From Planctomycetota bacterium (GTDB lineage: Bacteria; Planctomycetota; Phycisphaerae; Phycisphaerales; SM1A02): 64,000 bases of DNA. Shown one piece after another: positions 8,190 to 16,133 of this stretch. Within the stretch, counting starts at the first letter, position 1. Each line of letters begins with the position of its first letter. The stretch covers positions 186,001-250,000 of the forward strand of contig JAIOPG010000008.1 in the NCBI GenBank assembly GCA_021414025.1, in the 5' to 3' direction. Under the pieces are notes generated by a model, which made no database searches, was not told the origin of the DNA, and saw only the letters and a list, made by a program, of their open reading frames with translations. Both the position numbers and the translations under genes were made by a program.

Positions 8190-8749
8190 CTTGCGGAAGC
8201 GGCGGACGATTTCGCGCGCCGCGTCGCGGTGGATTTCGAACTCTTCGCCTTGTTCGTCGAGCCCCTGGCGTTCGCGGCCGTTCGCTTGGCTTTCGCTTTC
8301 ACCGCATCGGCGCGCGATTTTTCATACCACTCGACGTATTGCTTCACGGTGGTGCGCTTGATGATCTGCCCAACCACCTCCAGCGGCAGGTCTTCCAGCT
8401 TCTTGAAGCGGATGCAGCACTTGCCCATGTCCAGTTTTCTGCCCGACTTCGCGAGCTCGCTGCGCAGCCACGCCTCGTTCTGCCGAGAGCCGCACATCAC
8501 ATACAGCGACATGTAGTTCTTCTGCGAGGCCAGACCTGCAAACCCCAGCGGCAGGCTTGGGTCGCAGTGGTACCCCGGCGGATAGAGGCTCTTGGGCACG
8601 CTGTAGGCGATCATGCCGTAGGCCATGCCCTCCTCGAAACCCTTGTTCAGATTCTTCATGATCGTCTTGTGCACCGTCGAAATCGCGGCGCGTCGGTCGG
8701 GTGGAAGTTCGGCGATGTACTTCGCCGGTGTTGTCGCTTTGCTTTGCAT
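8186..8749 (-). CDS. DUF1801 (YdhG-like) domain protein with Lys/Ala-rich tail
   Basis: The 187-residue protein has a DUF1801-type domain at about residues 8-125: YIAELPPDRRAAISTVHKTI near the start, MAYGMIAYSVP in the middle, and KCCIRFKKLEDLPLEVVGQI towards the end. The tail from about residue 145 is built almost only of Lys, Ala, Arg, Ser and Thr, like the C-terminal tails of bacterial histone-like proteins, and could bind nucleic acid. The family fold is related to frataxin/YdhG; its role is unknown. The gene overlaps the GNAT fusion gene by 4 bp and lies 9 bp after the secreted-protein gene upstream. Confidence 0.8.
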   Translation of the reverse strand: MQSKATTPAKYIAELPPDRRAAISTVHKTIMKNLNKGFEEGMAYGMIAYSVPKSLYPPGYHCDPSLPLGFAGLASQKNYMSLYVMCGSRQNEAWLRSELAKSGRKLDMGKCCIRFKKLEDLPLEVVGQIIKRTTVKQYVEWYEKSRADAVKAKAKRTAANARGSTNKAKSSKSTATRRAKSSAASAR

Positions 8750-8758
8750 GAGTTCCTC

Positions 8759-9766
8759 TTATTTTTTCCCGGACAATTCCGCTGGCGCGGTTGGTGCCGC
8801 TGCAGGCGGTGCCAGAGGCGTCGCGGCAGCCGGCGGCTCGCCTTCTTTCATTGTCATGGTCATCTCCATCTTCTGCTCGATTGATTGTCCCTCTCCTTCG
8901 ACCGTCCTGAACATGCACGACTCGCTTGCAACTTGCATTGCCGAATCCTTGGGAAACGGATTGTTCAAACTCATTGTCATCCGACCATGACCGCTGGAGG
9001 CATATGAATGCAAACGCGCTTTTGCGTCGGGCGGCATACCGGGTATGTCCATGTCCTGCGGCGGCGCTGTTTGCTTCAATTCCACCTGAAGGTTCAGCAG
9101 GTCGCCTTCGATTTTCTCCAGCGTCATCGTCGATTCCTGCGTCATGTTCATCCCATTCACGGATATTTCTGACTGCACCTTCCATTTGCCACCAACCCCC
9201 ACCGCTTCTTCCGGCAACGGCGTGACGAACTGATTCATCGAATCACGCACGCTCTCCACCTGGTTTTTCGCCATCGCATTGGCGTCCGGCGGCATGCGAC
9301 GCTCCATGTTCTTCAACAACCCTCGATTCGTCATCGTCGAATTCATCGTCATTCCGATTATGGATTTCATCGAGTCCCGCACCGATGCGGAGACCGATGG
9401 GGGAAGGCCCGGCGCATCAGCCACCCTGACATCGGTGATCACGAAGTCGCATGCAAAATCGCCGTTGGGCTGCACCTCGGCAATGTGCAACTTGTACACC
9501 ACCGTCATGGCGGGCATTCCCTGCATTTTCATTGTGCCGTTCTGAATGCTCATTTGCATGGTCATGAACATCGCGGGGGACGCGTCTTTGACGACGGAGA
9601 ATCGCAAGACACTTCTCGGCGCTTGCCCGGCGTCCAACAATGTGATTATCGGCGAACTCGGTTTCGTCTGCGGCGCGGCGGCGGGCTGCTTGGCTTCCTG
9701 CGCCATCAATTGACTTGCTGGCGTCGCCGCAAGAATCACCACACACCACAATGTTGCACATTTCAT
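8759..9766 (-). CDS. Secreted hypothetical protein, Met-rich
   Basis: The 335-residue protein has a signal peptide (LWCVVILAATPASQLMAQ) and a Pro/Ala-rich tail that ends in GKK. Between them is a predicted beta-rich domain with many Met residues (MFMTMQMSIQNGTMKMQGM, MTMTMKEG). The architecture resembles secreted proteins of the DUF6263 kind, but I cannot confirm this by eye. A GGAG Shine-Dalgarno element precedes the ATG at about the right distance. The gene is probably first in the minus-strand operon running down to 5529. The Met-rich segments could bind copper or simply be structural; there is no evidence either way. Confidence 0.65.
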   Translation of the reverse strand: MKCATLWCVVILAATPASQLMAQEAKQPAAAPQTKPSSPIITLLDAGQAPRSVLRFSVVKDASPAMFMTMQMSIQNGTMKMQGMPAMTVVYKLHIAEVQPNGDFACDFVITDVRVADAPGLPPSVSASVRDSMKSIIGMTMNSTMTNRGLLKNMERRMPPDANAMAKNQVESVRDSMNQFVTPLPEEAVGVGGKWKVQSEISVNGMNMTQESTMTLEKIEGDLLNLQVELKQTAPPQDMDIPGMPPDAKARLHSYASSGHGRMTMSLNNPFPKDSAMQVASESCMFRTVEGEGQSIEQKMEMTMTMKEGEPPAAATPLAPPAAAPTAPAELSGKK

Positions 9767-9816
9767 TGCGTATCTCCTCGAATCGTCGCATTAAACCCGG
9801 GTTCCATCTTGTGAGC

Positions 9817-11232
9817 CTACTCCGTTGCGAAACCTCGCCCGGCGTAGGGCCAGTAGCCGCCGCGCATGTTCATCACCTTGAAGCCGTGGCGGGCCAGATA
9901 CGCGCCGGCCCGCGCGCTGCGGTTGCCCGAGCGGCAGTACACCAGGACATCGCGATTCTTGTCGAGCTCGCCAATCCGCGCCGGAAGCTGAATGAATGGA
10001 ATGTGCGCGGCGCTGACCAGATGGCCCGCCTCGAATTCCTGCTTGCTGCGGACATCCACCACTTGGATCTTGCCGCCGCAGACGCATTCGTTGGCGCGGC
10101 CGGGGCTGATCTCGTCGATGCGGTCCTGCCAGCAGGGCTCGTCGGCGACCTTGTCGAAGGACTTCGGCGAAATGAACCCAACAACGGAGTCAATGCCCAC
10201 GCGGGAGAGAAGCCGCACCACGCTCTCCACCTTGTCCGCCTCCGCGAGAATAATGACCTCGTCGCCCGGCTCCACATAGTTGGCGACCGTCGGGCCGAAG
10301 TACGGGTCGAAACCGGCGCTGATGGATCCGGGCCAGTGCTTGTCCAGGAACTGCGCCCAGGGCCGCGTGTCCACAATCACGCAGTGCGGGTCGCAGGCCG
10401 TGGCGGCGAACTCCGCTGGGGAAAGCTCGCGCGGCTGCGGCAGTTTGTCGATGATCGCGGCCCCCTCTTCGTTGGCCTTCTTCACGCGGCCGAAATAAGG
10501 CGGCGGATCGGGCTGGTCCCGCAGGAGCACGCGGGCGAATTCCTGCGCGTCATCCTTGGAGCGCAGCGGCCGATTGATGACGCGCTCGATGCCCATGGTG
10601 GTGCGCGGCAGGCGGCAGATGAGTTTGCCGCAGGCGCTGCCGGCGCCGTGGCCCGGCAAAATCATCGTGTCGCCGGGCAGATCATCCAGCATCTCCAGGC
10701 TGTTGCGCAGGCGCTCCGCCGCCTGATCCACGGTCATGCCGCCTGAGGTGAGAAAACCAAGATCGGGGCGGCCCACGTCACCGGCGAAAAGAAAATCGCC
10801 CGACACCAGAAGCTGCGGATGCCCGTCGACGTTGAGCACCTCGTAGGAAATGCTCTCGGTCGTGTGTCCGGGCGTGTGCCGCACGCGAAAGCGCAGCGTG
10901 CCCACGGAAAACTCATCGCCCTCGCACACCTTGACCACGCGCGCCTCGGGATGGAACGGCCCCGTGGTCACCCACTTGGGCAGCACGCCCAGGCCGCTGA
11001 CATAGGCGGTGACCGGATGCTTGGCGGCGAAGGCGTTCATGCCGCTGAGAAAGTCGGCATGCAAGTGAGTCTCGGCGACGGCGGTGATGGTGAAGCCGGC
11101 GTGTGCCGCGTCCTTCAGGTAGCGATCGATGTCGCGGGCAGGATCGAACAAGATCGCCTGGTGCGTCTGCGGGCAGGCCACGAAGTAGCTGGCTTGCGCA
11201 AGGGACTCGTCGTAGACGCGGCGCAGGATCAT
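9817..11232 (-). CDS. Metallo-beta-lactamase fold hydrolase with two rhodanese domains (persulfide dioxygenase/CstB-like)
   Basis: The 471-residue protein has an N-terminal metallo-beta-lactamase domain (about 1-245) with the metal motif THLHAD (His56, His58, Asp60), then HTPGHTTES, GDVGRPDL and PGHGAGSACGK. Two rhodanese domains follow. The first (about 265-355) lacks the active-site Cys. The second (about 370-465) has the loop CRSGNRS with Cys433. The same order is found in CstB and related persulfide-oxidizing enzymes. A second copy with the same layout lies at 36928-38361. It is transcribed divergently from the DUF4097 lipoprotein. Substrate preference (glutathione persulfide, CoA persulfide or other) cannot be read from the sequence. 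Confidence 0.9.
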   Translation of the reverse strand: MILRRVYDESLAQASYFVACPQTHQAILFDPARDIDRYLKDAAHAGFTITAVAETHLHADFLSGMNAFAAKHPVTAYVSGLGVLPKWVTTGPFHPEARVVKVCEGDEFSVGTLRFRVRHTPGHTTESISYEVLNVDGHPQLLVSGDFLFAGDVGRPDLGFLTSGGMTVDQAAERLRNSLEMLDDLPGDTMILPGHGAGSACGKLICRLPRTTMGIERVINRPLRSKDDAQEFARVLLRDQPDPPPYFGRVKKANEEGAAIIDKLPQPRELSPAEFAATACDPHCVIVDTRPWAQFLDKHWPGSISAGFDPYFGPTVANYVEPGDEVIILAEADKVESVVRLLSRVGIDSVVGFISPKSFDKVADEPCWQDRIDEISPGRANECVCGGKIQVVDVRSKQEFEAGHLVSAAHIPFIQLPARIGELDKNRDVLVYCRSGNRSARAGAYLARHGFKVMNMRGGYWPYAGRGFATE

Positions 11233-11328
11233 GAAGGGTCAGGATACTCTCGCATCCTCGGCCAATCCCGGATTTTTCACTATACACTTCTGCTTCCGCA
11301 ATCACGCCACAACCTCCGGAGCCCACCC
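11233..11328. promoter_or_regulatory. Divergent promoter region between MBL-rhodanese and DUF4097 genes
   Basis: This 96-bp spacer must hold promoters for both divergent genes. On the plus strand the AT-rich TATACA at 11281 could be a -10 box, although no good -35 box lies 16-18 bp before it. GGAG at 11318-11321 is a Shine-Dalgarno element 7 bp before the ATG at 11329 and fixes that start. Confidence 0.4.
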
Positions 11329-12222
11329 ATGAATCCGATCCCCCACTTCGTCCGAACGGTCGCCTTGGCCACCCTCAGCCTGGCGGCGTGCAACGCCAAT
11401 TGGAGCGTCCATCCCTTCACCGCCAATGAAGCCGTGACGCAATCGTTCACGACCACGGTTCCAACCCGCGTCGTGGCCGAGATGTTCAACGGCAGCATCG
11501 AGGTCATCACCGGAACCGATGCCACGATCAAGATCGACGTGGACAAGCGCGGCGGCGGCGACACGCAGGCCGCAGCCCAGGAGGACCTCAAGAATGTTTC
11601 CGTGACCATGACGCAGACGGGCGACACCGTCAGCGTGATCGCCAAGCGCACCGACGCGCGGGTCGACATCGGCAATAGCGGCGCGTCGGCCAGCCTGCGC
11701 GTGCCGGCGGGCACGGTCCTTGAACTGCACTCGGGCAACGGCAAGGTGGTCGTCTCCGGTCCGGTCGGCAAGTCGAAGGCCGTGACCTCCAACGGCGGCA
11801 TCGAGGTCAAGGGCGCGGCCGGCCCGCTGAGCCTCACCACCAGCAACGGCAGCATCACAGTCAATGGCGGCTCGGGTCAGCTCACGCTGGAAACCAGCAA
11901 TGGCGCCATCAACATCACCGCGGACAACGTGGACGTGTCGGCGCGCTCCTCCAACGGCGCGATCAACTTCAAGGGATCGCTGGCCGCGGGCGAGCAGACC
12001 TTCCGCACCGGCAACAGCAGCATCAAGCTGACGCTGCCCGAGGGCGCCGCCTTCAGCTTCGACGCCCAGACCAGCAACGGCAAGATCAACTCCGATTTCA
12101 AGGTGACCGCCTCGGGCAATTTCAACGACACTTCGCTCCAGGGCACCGTGGGCGAGAATCCCCAGGCCAAAATCGTCCTGCACACCAGCAACGGCAACAT
12201 CTCGCTCAAGCAGAGCAAGTAA
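11329..12222 (+). CDS. DUF4097 (adhesin-like beta-helix) lipoprotein
   Basis: The ATG at 11329 (297 residues) is preceded by GGAG. A much longer in-frame extension upstream lacks coding character and runs over the neighbouring gene. The N-terminus ends in a lipobox (LSLAAC), so the protein is probably a lipoprotein. From about residue 40 on it is a repetitive beta-strand protein, with recurring S/T-S-N-G-x-I units (TSNGGIEVKG, TSNGSITVNG, TSNGAINITA, SSNGAINFKG, TSNGKINSDF, TSNGNISLKQ). This ladder is typical of DUF4097 proteins, often encoded near stress sigma factors. It probably sits at the cell surface; its molecular role is unknown. Confidence 0.88.
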   Translation: MNPIPHFVRTVALATLSLAACNANWSVHPFTANEAVTQSFTTTVPTRVVAEMFNGSIEVITGTDATIKIDVDKRGGGDTQAAAQEDLKNVSVTMTQTGDTVSVIAKRTDARVDIGNSGASASLRVPAGTVLELHSGNGKVVVSGPVGKSKAVTSNGGIEVKGAAGPLSLTTSNGSITVNGGSGQLTLETSNGAINITADNVDVSARSSNGAINFKGSLAAGEQTFRTGNSSIKLTLPEGAAFSFDAQTSNGKINSDFKVTASGNFNDTSLQGTVGENPQAKIVLHTSNGNISLKQSK

Positions 12223-12249
12223 GAAACAATTTGACGCTGTAAACAAAGT

Positions 12250-12273
12250 GGGCCTCGGAGTCATCCGAGGCCC
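12250..12273. terminator. Perfect 9-bp hairpin between convergent genes
   Basis: GGGCCTCGG at 12250-12258 pairs perfectly with CCGAGGCCC at 12265-12273 around a 6-base loop. ATTTATTGTTT follows on the plus strand and ACTTTGTTTA on the minus strand, so it probably terminates both the DUF4097 gene and the dockerin-tagged gene on the other strand. The T-tracts are interrupted, so strength is uncertain. Confidence 0.7.
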
Positions 12274-12300
12274 ATTTATTGTTTCAAGTTCGATGCAAAC

Positions 12301-13128
12301 TTACGGACAGGCGCCAAAACCCAGCAGCAACAACCCGATATCCGCCCCATCGACTTCGCCGGAGCCGTCCAGATCGGAAGGGCAGCCCGGGCATGGCCCA
12401 AAGTCCAGCAGCATGAGCCCCACATCTCCGCTGTCGACCTCTCCGGATCCGTCGAGATCGCCGAAGCATGGCGCAATGTTGACGACCACTTTGAAATTGT
12501 CGTACTCGGTGACGCCGCCCGTGATCGCGGCGCTGAAGCTCGCATTCATCGTGACAAAGCCGAAGCGGATCGGCATGCCGGTCGCCGAGAAATCCGGGAT
12601 GCCGGGACCGTTGATGCAGTAGAAGTTCGATGCCACGAGTCCGGTCGCGCTGAAGGTGTTCCACGCGGGACCCGAGAGGTTCATGAAGGGCGACTGCACA
12701 TAGATCTGCCCGCCCTGCTTCAGCGCGAAGGCAAGTCCGGGGATCTGCCCATTGATGACGCTGATGGTCTGCGCCTGGACTTTGAAATCGACGCTGGCGA
12801 TCGCGCCGAACATGGTCGCCTCGTATCGAGTCGATGAATTGGTGCCGTAACGGCTGAAGGCATAGAACCAGCCGGAATTGGCGGTGACGCTCTGGGTGAT
12901 CCGGCGATAGGAACCGGGGTTGCCGCCCAGCGGAATCTGGCTGGGAGTGCTGGTGCCGCTGCCGACAATTTCAAAGCCCCATTCACTCGGATTGAATATG
13001 CCGTCCTCGAACTCCACGGTGTCGGCGAGGGCGACTGCGGGCAGGGCCGGCGCGGCCAAAAGGCAAAGCAGACTGGCCACGCGAAGGAGGCGGAGGCGAC
13101 TTGAAACGAAGTTGCGACTGTCTTTCAT
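12301..13128 (-). CDS. Secreted protein with C-terminal dockerin/EF-hand-like repeats, copy 1
   Basis: The start is the ATG at 13128, giving 275 residues; the upstream extension of ten residues is not supported. A signal peptide with hydrophobic LLRVASLLCLLAAPALPAVA precedes a beta-rich domain of about 180 residues. The C-terminus carries two EF-hand-like repeats, GDLDGSGEVDSGDVGLMLL and SDLDGSGEVDGADIGLLLL, joined by FGPCPGC. The Asp spacing D-x-D-x-S-x-x-x-D is that of type I dockerin calcium loops. Such tails are very common in planctomycete secreted proteins and probably serve sorting or anchoring rather than cellulosome assembly. The next gene upstream is a clear paralogue (shared EVVGSG/EIVGSG-x-STPSQ, SVDF-x-x-QAQT, PIRFGFV). 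Confidence 0.8.
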   Translation of the reverse strand: MKDSRNFVSSRLRLLRVASLLCLLAAPALPAVALADTVEFEDGIFNPSEWGFEIVGSGTSTPSQIPLGGNPGSYRRITQSVTANSGWFYAFSRYGTNSSTRYEATMFGAIASVDFKVQAQTISVINGQIPGLAFALKQGGQIYVQSPFMNLSGPAWNTFSATGLVASNFYCINGPGIPDFSATGMPIRFGFVTMNASFSAAITGGVTEYDNFKVVVNIAPCFGDLDGSGEVDSGDVGLMLLDFGPCPGCPSDLDGSGEVDGADIGLLLLGFGACP

Positions 13129-13193
13129 GGTGATCTTTCGAAATGGATCTTGGAACAAAAGTTTGCATCAATTCATCAATGTTGATTTCAGAG

Positions 13194-14003
13194 TCACTCG
13201 CACGCGCCGAAGCTCAGCAGCACCAGCCCGATGTCGCCGCCGTCGACCTCGCCCGATTCATCAAGATCGGTCGTGCAACCGGGGCACGGTCCGAAGTCCA
13301 GCAGCACCAGACCGATGTCGCCGCCGTCGACCTCTCCCGAGCCGTCGAGATCGCCGAAGCATGGAGGCGGCGCGATGTTCACCGTCACCTGGTAGTTGTC
13401 GTACTCGAAGACGCCGCCCGTGGAGGCGCCGTTGAAGCTTCCATTGATCGAGACGAAGCCGAATCGAATCGGGGCGCCGGAGTTGGAGAAGTCCAGCGAT
13501 TCACCGCCAATGCCATTGATGCAGGTGAAGTCCGCGGGGATGAGTCCGCTGTGGCTGTAGGTGGTCCACGAGCCGGCAAACTGGCTGAAGAACTGGTTCT
13601 GCACGAAGATCAGTCCGCCCTGCTTGATGCCCATCGAAAGGTCCGGAACGATGCCGTTGAGGACGCTGACCGTCTGCGCCTGGATGGAAAAATCCACGCT
13701 CTCGATCGCGCCCTGAGCCGAGGGGACATACCGCGTCGACTGGTTGGTGCCGAATTTGCTGAAGGCGAAGAACCAGCCCGTGTCGGGATCGACTGCCTGG
13801 ACAATGCGGCGAAAGGCTCCCGGATTGCCGCCGCTGGTGACCTGGCTCGGCGTGCTCTCGCCGCTGCCCACGACCTCGAAACCCCAGCCGGCCGTCGGGA
13901 AGGTGTCGTCGGAGAAGACCACGGAGTCCGCGGCCGCGGTTGGAGCCAGCGCCAGCATGGAGGCCACGGCGCAGAACATCGACATCTTGTTGCGTGAATT
14001 CAT
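13194..14003 (-). CDS. Secreted protein with C-terminal dockerin/EF-hand-like repeats, copy 2
   Basis: This 269-residue protein has a signal peptide ending near LAPTAAADS and a beta-rich domain containing FEVVGSGESTPSQVTSGGNP, WFFAFSKFGTNQSTRY and PIRFGFVSINGSF. The two C-terminal EF-hand-like loops are GDLDGSGEVDGGDIGLVLL and TDLDESGEVDGGDIGLVLL, again separated by FGPCPGC. It is homologous to the gene just downstream over its whole length, so the pair arose by tandem duplication. Function of the N-terminal domain is unknown. The 65-bp spacer to copy 1 shows no terminator, so co-transcription is likely. Confidence 0.8.
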   Translation of the reverse strand: MNSRNKMSMFCAVASMLALAPTAAADSVVFSDDTFPTAGWGFEVVGSGESTPSQVTSGGNPGAFRRIVQAVDPDTGWFFAFSKFGTNQSTRYVPSAQGAIESVDFSIQAQTVSVLNGIVPDLSMGIKQGGLIFVQNQFFSQFAGSWTTYSHSGLIPADFTCINGIGGESLDFSNSGAPIRFGFVSINGSFNGASTGGVFEYDNYQVTVNIAPPPCFGDLDGSGEVDGGDIGLVLLDFGPCPGCTTDLDESGEVDGGDIGLVLLSFGACE

Positions 14004-14037
14004 CTTGCTCTCCTTGATGTGAAATCGAAAGAAAAGC

Positions 14038-14571
14038 TCACCCGGGATCGAGGAAGCTCAAGTGCAGTTCGGCATGGCGAAAGTGAAGCTGGTTCCATTC
14101 ATCGTGGGTGAACTTGCCGAACACGACGCTCGGGACCCGCTTGGACTCGCTCTTCTGGCGATGGATGGCGCTGCGGAGCGCGTTCAATCCATCCTGCGTG
14201 GAGGTCGGTCCGAAGACCAGCTCCGCGGCCGCGTTGGGCGGCAGCGTGAACCCCGCCGACATGTGACGCAGCACGCGCTTCTTCATCAGCGGCCCGATCA
14301 ATTTCACGAACCAGGGCGGCTGGGACTTGGCGCCGTCGATCGACATGTTCATGGCATAGGCCAGGTGGGCGAAGACCTGCCCCGGCGACCAGTTCCCGAG
14401 CTGCTTGACGCTGCGGGCGGCGGCGATGCGCTCAGCTTCCTTCAGGATCTGATCGAGAGACTCAAACTTGAGTTCGCGCCGACCCTTGACCTTGCCGGTG
14501 ACGACCGGAGCGCCCTGGGGTGGCCCCGAGTGAGTGCCCGATGTCGGCCGATCCAAGGTCGATGTCGCCAT
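14038..14571 (-). CDS. DUF1569 protein, DinB-like four-helix fold
   Basis: The 177-residue protein contains the DUF1569 signature RRELKFESLDQILKEAERI, LGNWSPGQVFAHLAYAMNMS with the metal-type His, SIDGAKSQPPWFVKLI, and a final HDEWNQLHFRHAELHLSFL with further His residues. These match the DinB superfamily pattern of three metal-binding His residues on a four-helix bundle. Members are putative metal-dependent enzymes, often thiol transferases, but this one is uncharacterised. A second DinB-like gene lies at 48399-48887 and is not closely similar. Confidence 0.82.
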   Translation of the reverse strand: MATSTLDRPTSGTHSGPPQGAPVVTGKVKGRRELKFESLDQILKEAERIAAARSVKQLGNWSPGQVFAHLAYAMNMSIDGAKSQPPWFVKLIGPLMKKRVLRHMSAGFTLPPNAAAELVFGPTSTQDGLNALRSAIHRQKSESKRVPSVVFGKFTHDEWNQLHFRHAELHLSFLDPG

Positions 14572-14602
14572 GGGGAAATCCTATCGAAACAACAAGATCG
14601 GT

Positions 14603-15166
14603 TCAATACACAAAAGGCACGAGCCGCTTGGTGTTCCCCATGTATTCGAGGTATTCGGCGCCGAGTGCCCTGAGCAACGCTCGCTCCTCCACCGAAATGC
14701 GCCACAGGAAGACTGCGACGATCGGCGCCACGAGCACGATCGTCGCCGCCCAATTGAAGAGCAGCAGACCAAGACCGAAGGCGATCAGGAGCACGCCGGT
14801 GTAGCTCGGATGCCTCACAAATGTGTATGGACCATCGCGCACGACGCGGTGGTCCGCAGCGATCGCCACATCCACGGTGAAGAAACGGCCCAAGTGGAAG
14901 ATGGACCACCACCGAAGAATGGCCCCGCCCAGGAAGAGCGAGGCGGCAAGCCAGTACACCGTGCTGGAATAATCGAAGTCGAACTGCGGCAGCCAGTGCG
15001 AAATGCGAATCGCTCCGTAGATCGACGCGGCGATGGCGATCCACAGCATGAAGAGCGAGCCCTTGTCCTTGGTCGTGGCGGATGAGCCGGCGCGCTTGAA
15101 CAGGGCCAGTGCGATCTCCGAGAGACCGAAGGCCATGAAAAAATAGCTTGTTGCTAGGTGCGGCAT
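14603..15166 (-). CDS. Isoprenylcysteine carboxyl methyltransferase (ICMT)-family membrane protein
   Basis: The 187-residue protein has about five membrane helices and the ICMT-family core: FHLGRFFTVDVAIAADHRVV, then RDGPYTFVRHPSYTG, then RISVEERALLRALGAEYLEY near the end. The R-H-P-S-Y-x-G and E-E-x-x-L motifs bind S-adenosylmethionine in this family. Bacterial members methylate lipids or small isoprenoid-like molecules; the substrate here is unknown. The gene lies 34 bp from the methyltransferase gene upstream and 31 bp from the DUF1569 gene downstream, in the same orientation. Confidence 0.85.
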   Translation of the reverse strand: MPHLATSYFFMAFGLSEIALALFKRAGSSATTKDKGSLFMLWIAIAASIYGAIRISHWLPQFDFDYSSTVYWLAASLFLGGAILRWWSIFHLGRFFTVDVAIAADHRVVRDGPYTFVRHPSYTGVLLIAFGLGLLLFNWAATIVLVAPIVAVFLWRISVEERALLRALGAEYLEYMGNTKRLVPFVY

Positions 15167-15200
15167 GGATCTCGTTGGGCGGGACGCTTGCCCTTTGCGC

Positions 15201-16103
15201 TCACGCCTTTCGATAGAGGCCGTGCTGGTAGTAGAGCCAGGGCAAGGCCGGCGCCGAGCGGACCAGGGTCCAGCCGCTCGAGGGGCGCATGCGCTCCTCG
15301 TAGCGCTTGCGGGCTTCGCGCAGCGCCGCGTCGTCGAAGATGTCGATGACCTCGGTCAGCAGTCCGGTGGACATCGCCGCCTTGATCTCGGTCGGGTTGG
15401 CCTCCACGATGCCGATGCTCTCGGGGGAATACTTGCCGACGGTGTTCTTGGAGTAGAACCACTGCGCGGAGCGGTCGATCAGCTCGAAGTAGCTCTGGAT
15501 GACCTCGCGGTCCATCTCCGCCATCGAGTTGATGTTCATGAGGAGGTCGTGCGGCGGGATCCCGGAGGCCTGCTCGGCCTGGACGAATTCGAGCTTGCGG
15601 AAGTCCTCGGGGCGCAGGACCCGCTTCAGGTAGCGCTGCGAGAGCGCCAGGCATTCGGGCAAATCGATGATCGTGTAGCGCGTCAGCTGCGGACGCGTGA
15701 CCAGCAGGACATGGGCGGTGCGGCCGAAGCCGGCGCCGATCTCGCCGATCGATGCAACGCCGGCGAGATCCTTCTCCAGGAAGAGGACCTCCTCAATGGA
15801 CTGCAGATAGTCAAGATCCACCGCCATTCCGCGGGCCTTCACCGTGACCGGCGCGCCGACGGAAGTGTCCAGCATCTTGTGGATCTCGAAGAAGCGCTCC
15901 GGCATTCCAACGAGCATGTTGAAAAGCACCGTCTTGTAGTTGCGCTGGTTGCGCGCCACCGGATCCCAGGAGGAAAGGCGGTTGTTGAGCGTGCCGGGAC
16001 GGCGGAAGGTGGCCAGGTCGATGGTCTGCGCCTGCGCGAAGACCCCCTTCTGCAGCCCCTGCCACAGCGCGCTGGCCCGGAAGTTGTCGCTCGTCCGCGT
16101 CAT
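15201..16103 (-). CDS. Putative sugar O-methyltransferase, SAM-dependent
   Basis: The 300-residue soluble protein shows a Rossmann-type SAM-binding start, VASIGEIGAGFGRTAHVLL. The following stretches YTIIDLPECLALSQRYL and PHDLLMNINSMAEMDREVI are as in the family annotated as putative sugar O-methyltransferase. That family is usually found in polysaccharide clusters. The gene lies between an ICMT-like gene and an ABC exporter rather than within the polysaccharide locus at the right end, so the substrate is uncertain. Confidence 0.7.
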   Translation of the reverse strand: MTRTSDNFRASALWQGLQKGVFAQAQTIDLATFRRPGTLNNRLSSWDPVARNQRNYKTVLFNMLVGMPERFFEIHKMLDTSVGAPVTVKARGMAVDLDYLQSIEEVLFLEKDLAGVASIGEIGAGFGRTAHVLLVTRPQLTRYTIIDLPECLALSQRYLKRVLRPEDFRKLEFVQAEQASGIPPHDLLMNINSMAEMDREVIQSYFELIDRSAQWFYSKNTVGKYSPESIGIVEANPTEIKAAMSTGLLTEVIDIFDDAALREARKRYEERMRPSSGWTLVRSAPALPWLYYQHGLYRKA

Positions 16104-16133
16104 GCGTGTGGATGGTAATGCATCGGCCGCGAA

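Noticed and set aside
10819-11328. Long N-terminal extension of the DUF4097 gene
   Set aside because: The extension runs opposite the MBL-rhodanese gene and lacks a signal; the ATG at 11329 has a GGAG site and a lipoprotein signal.
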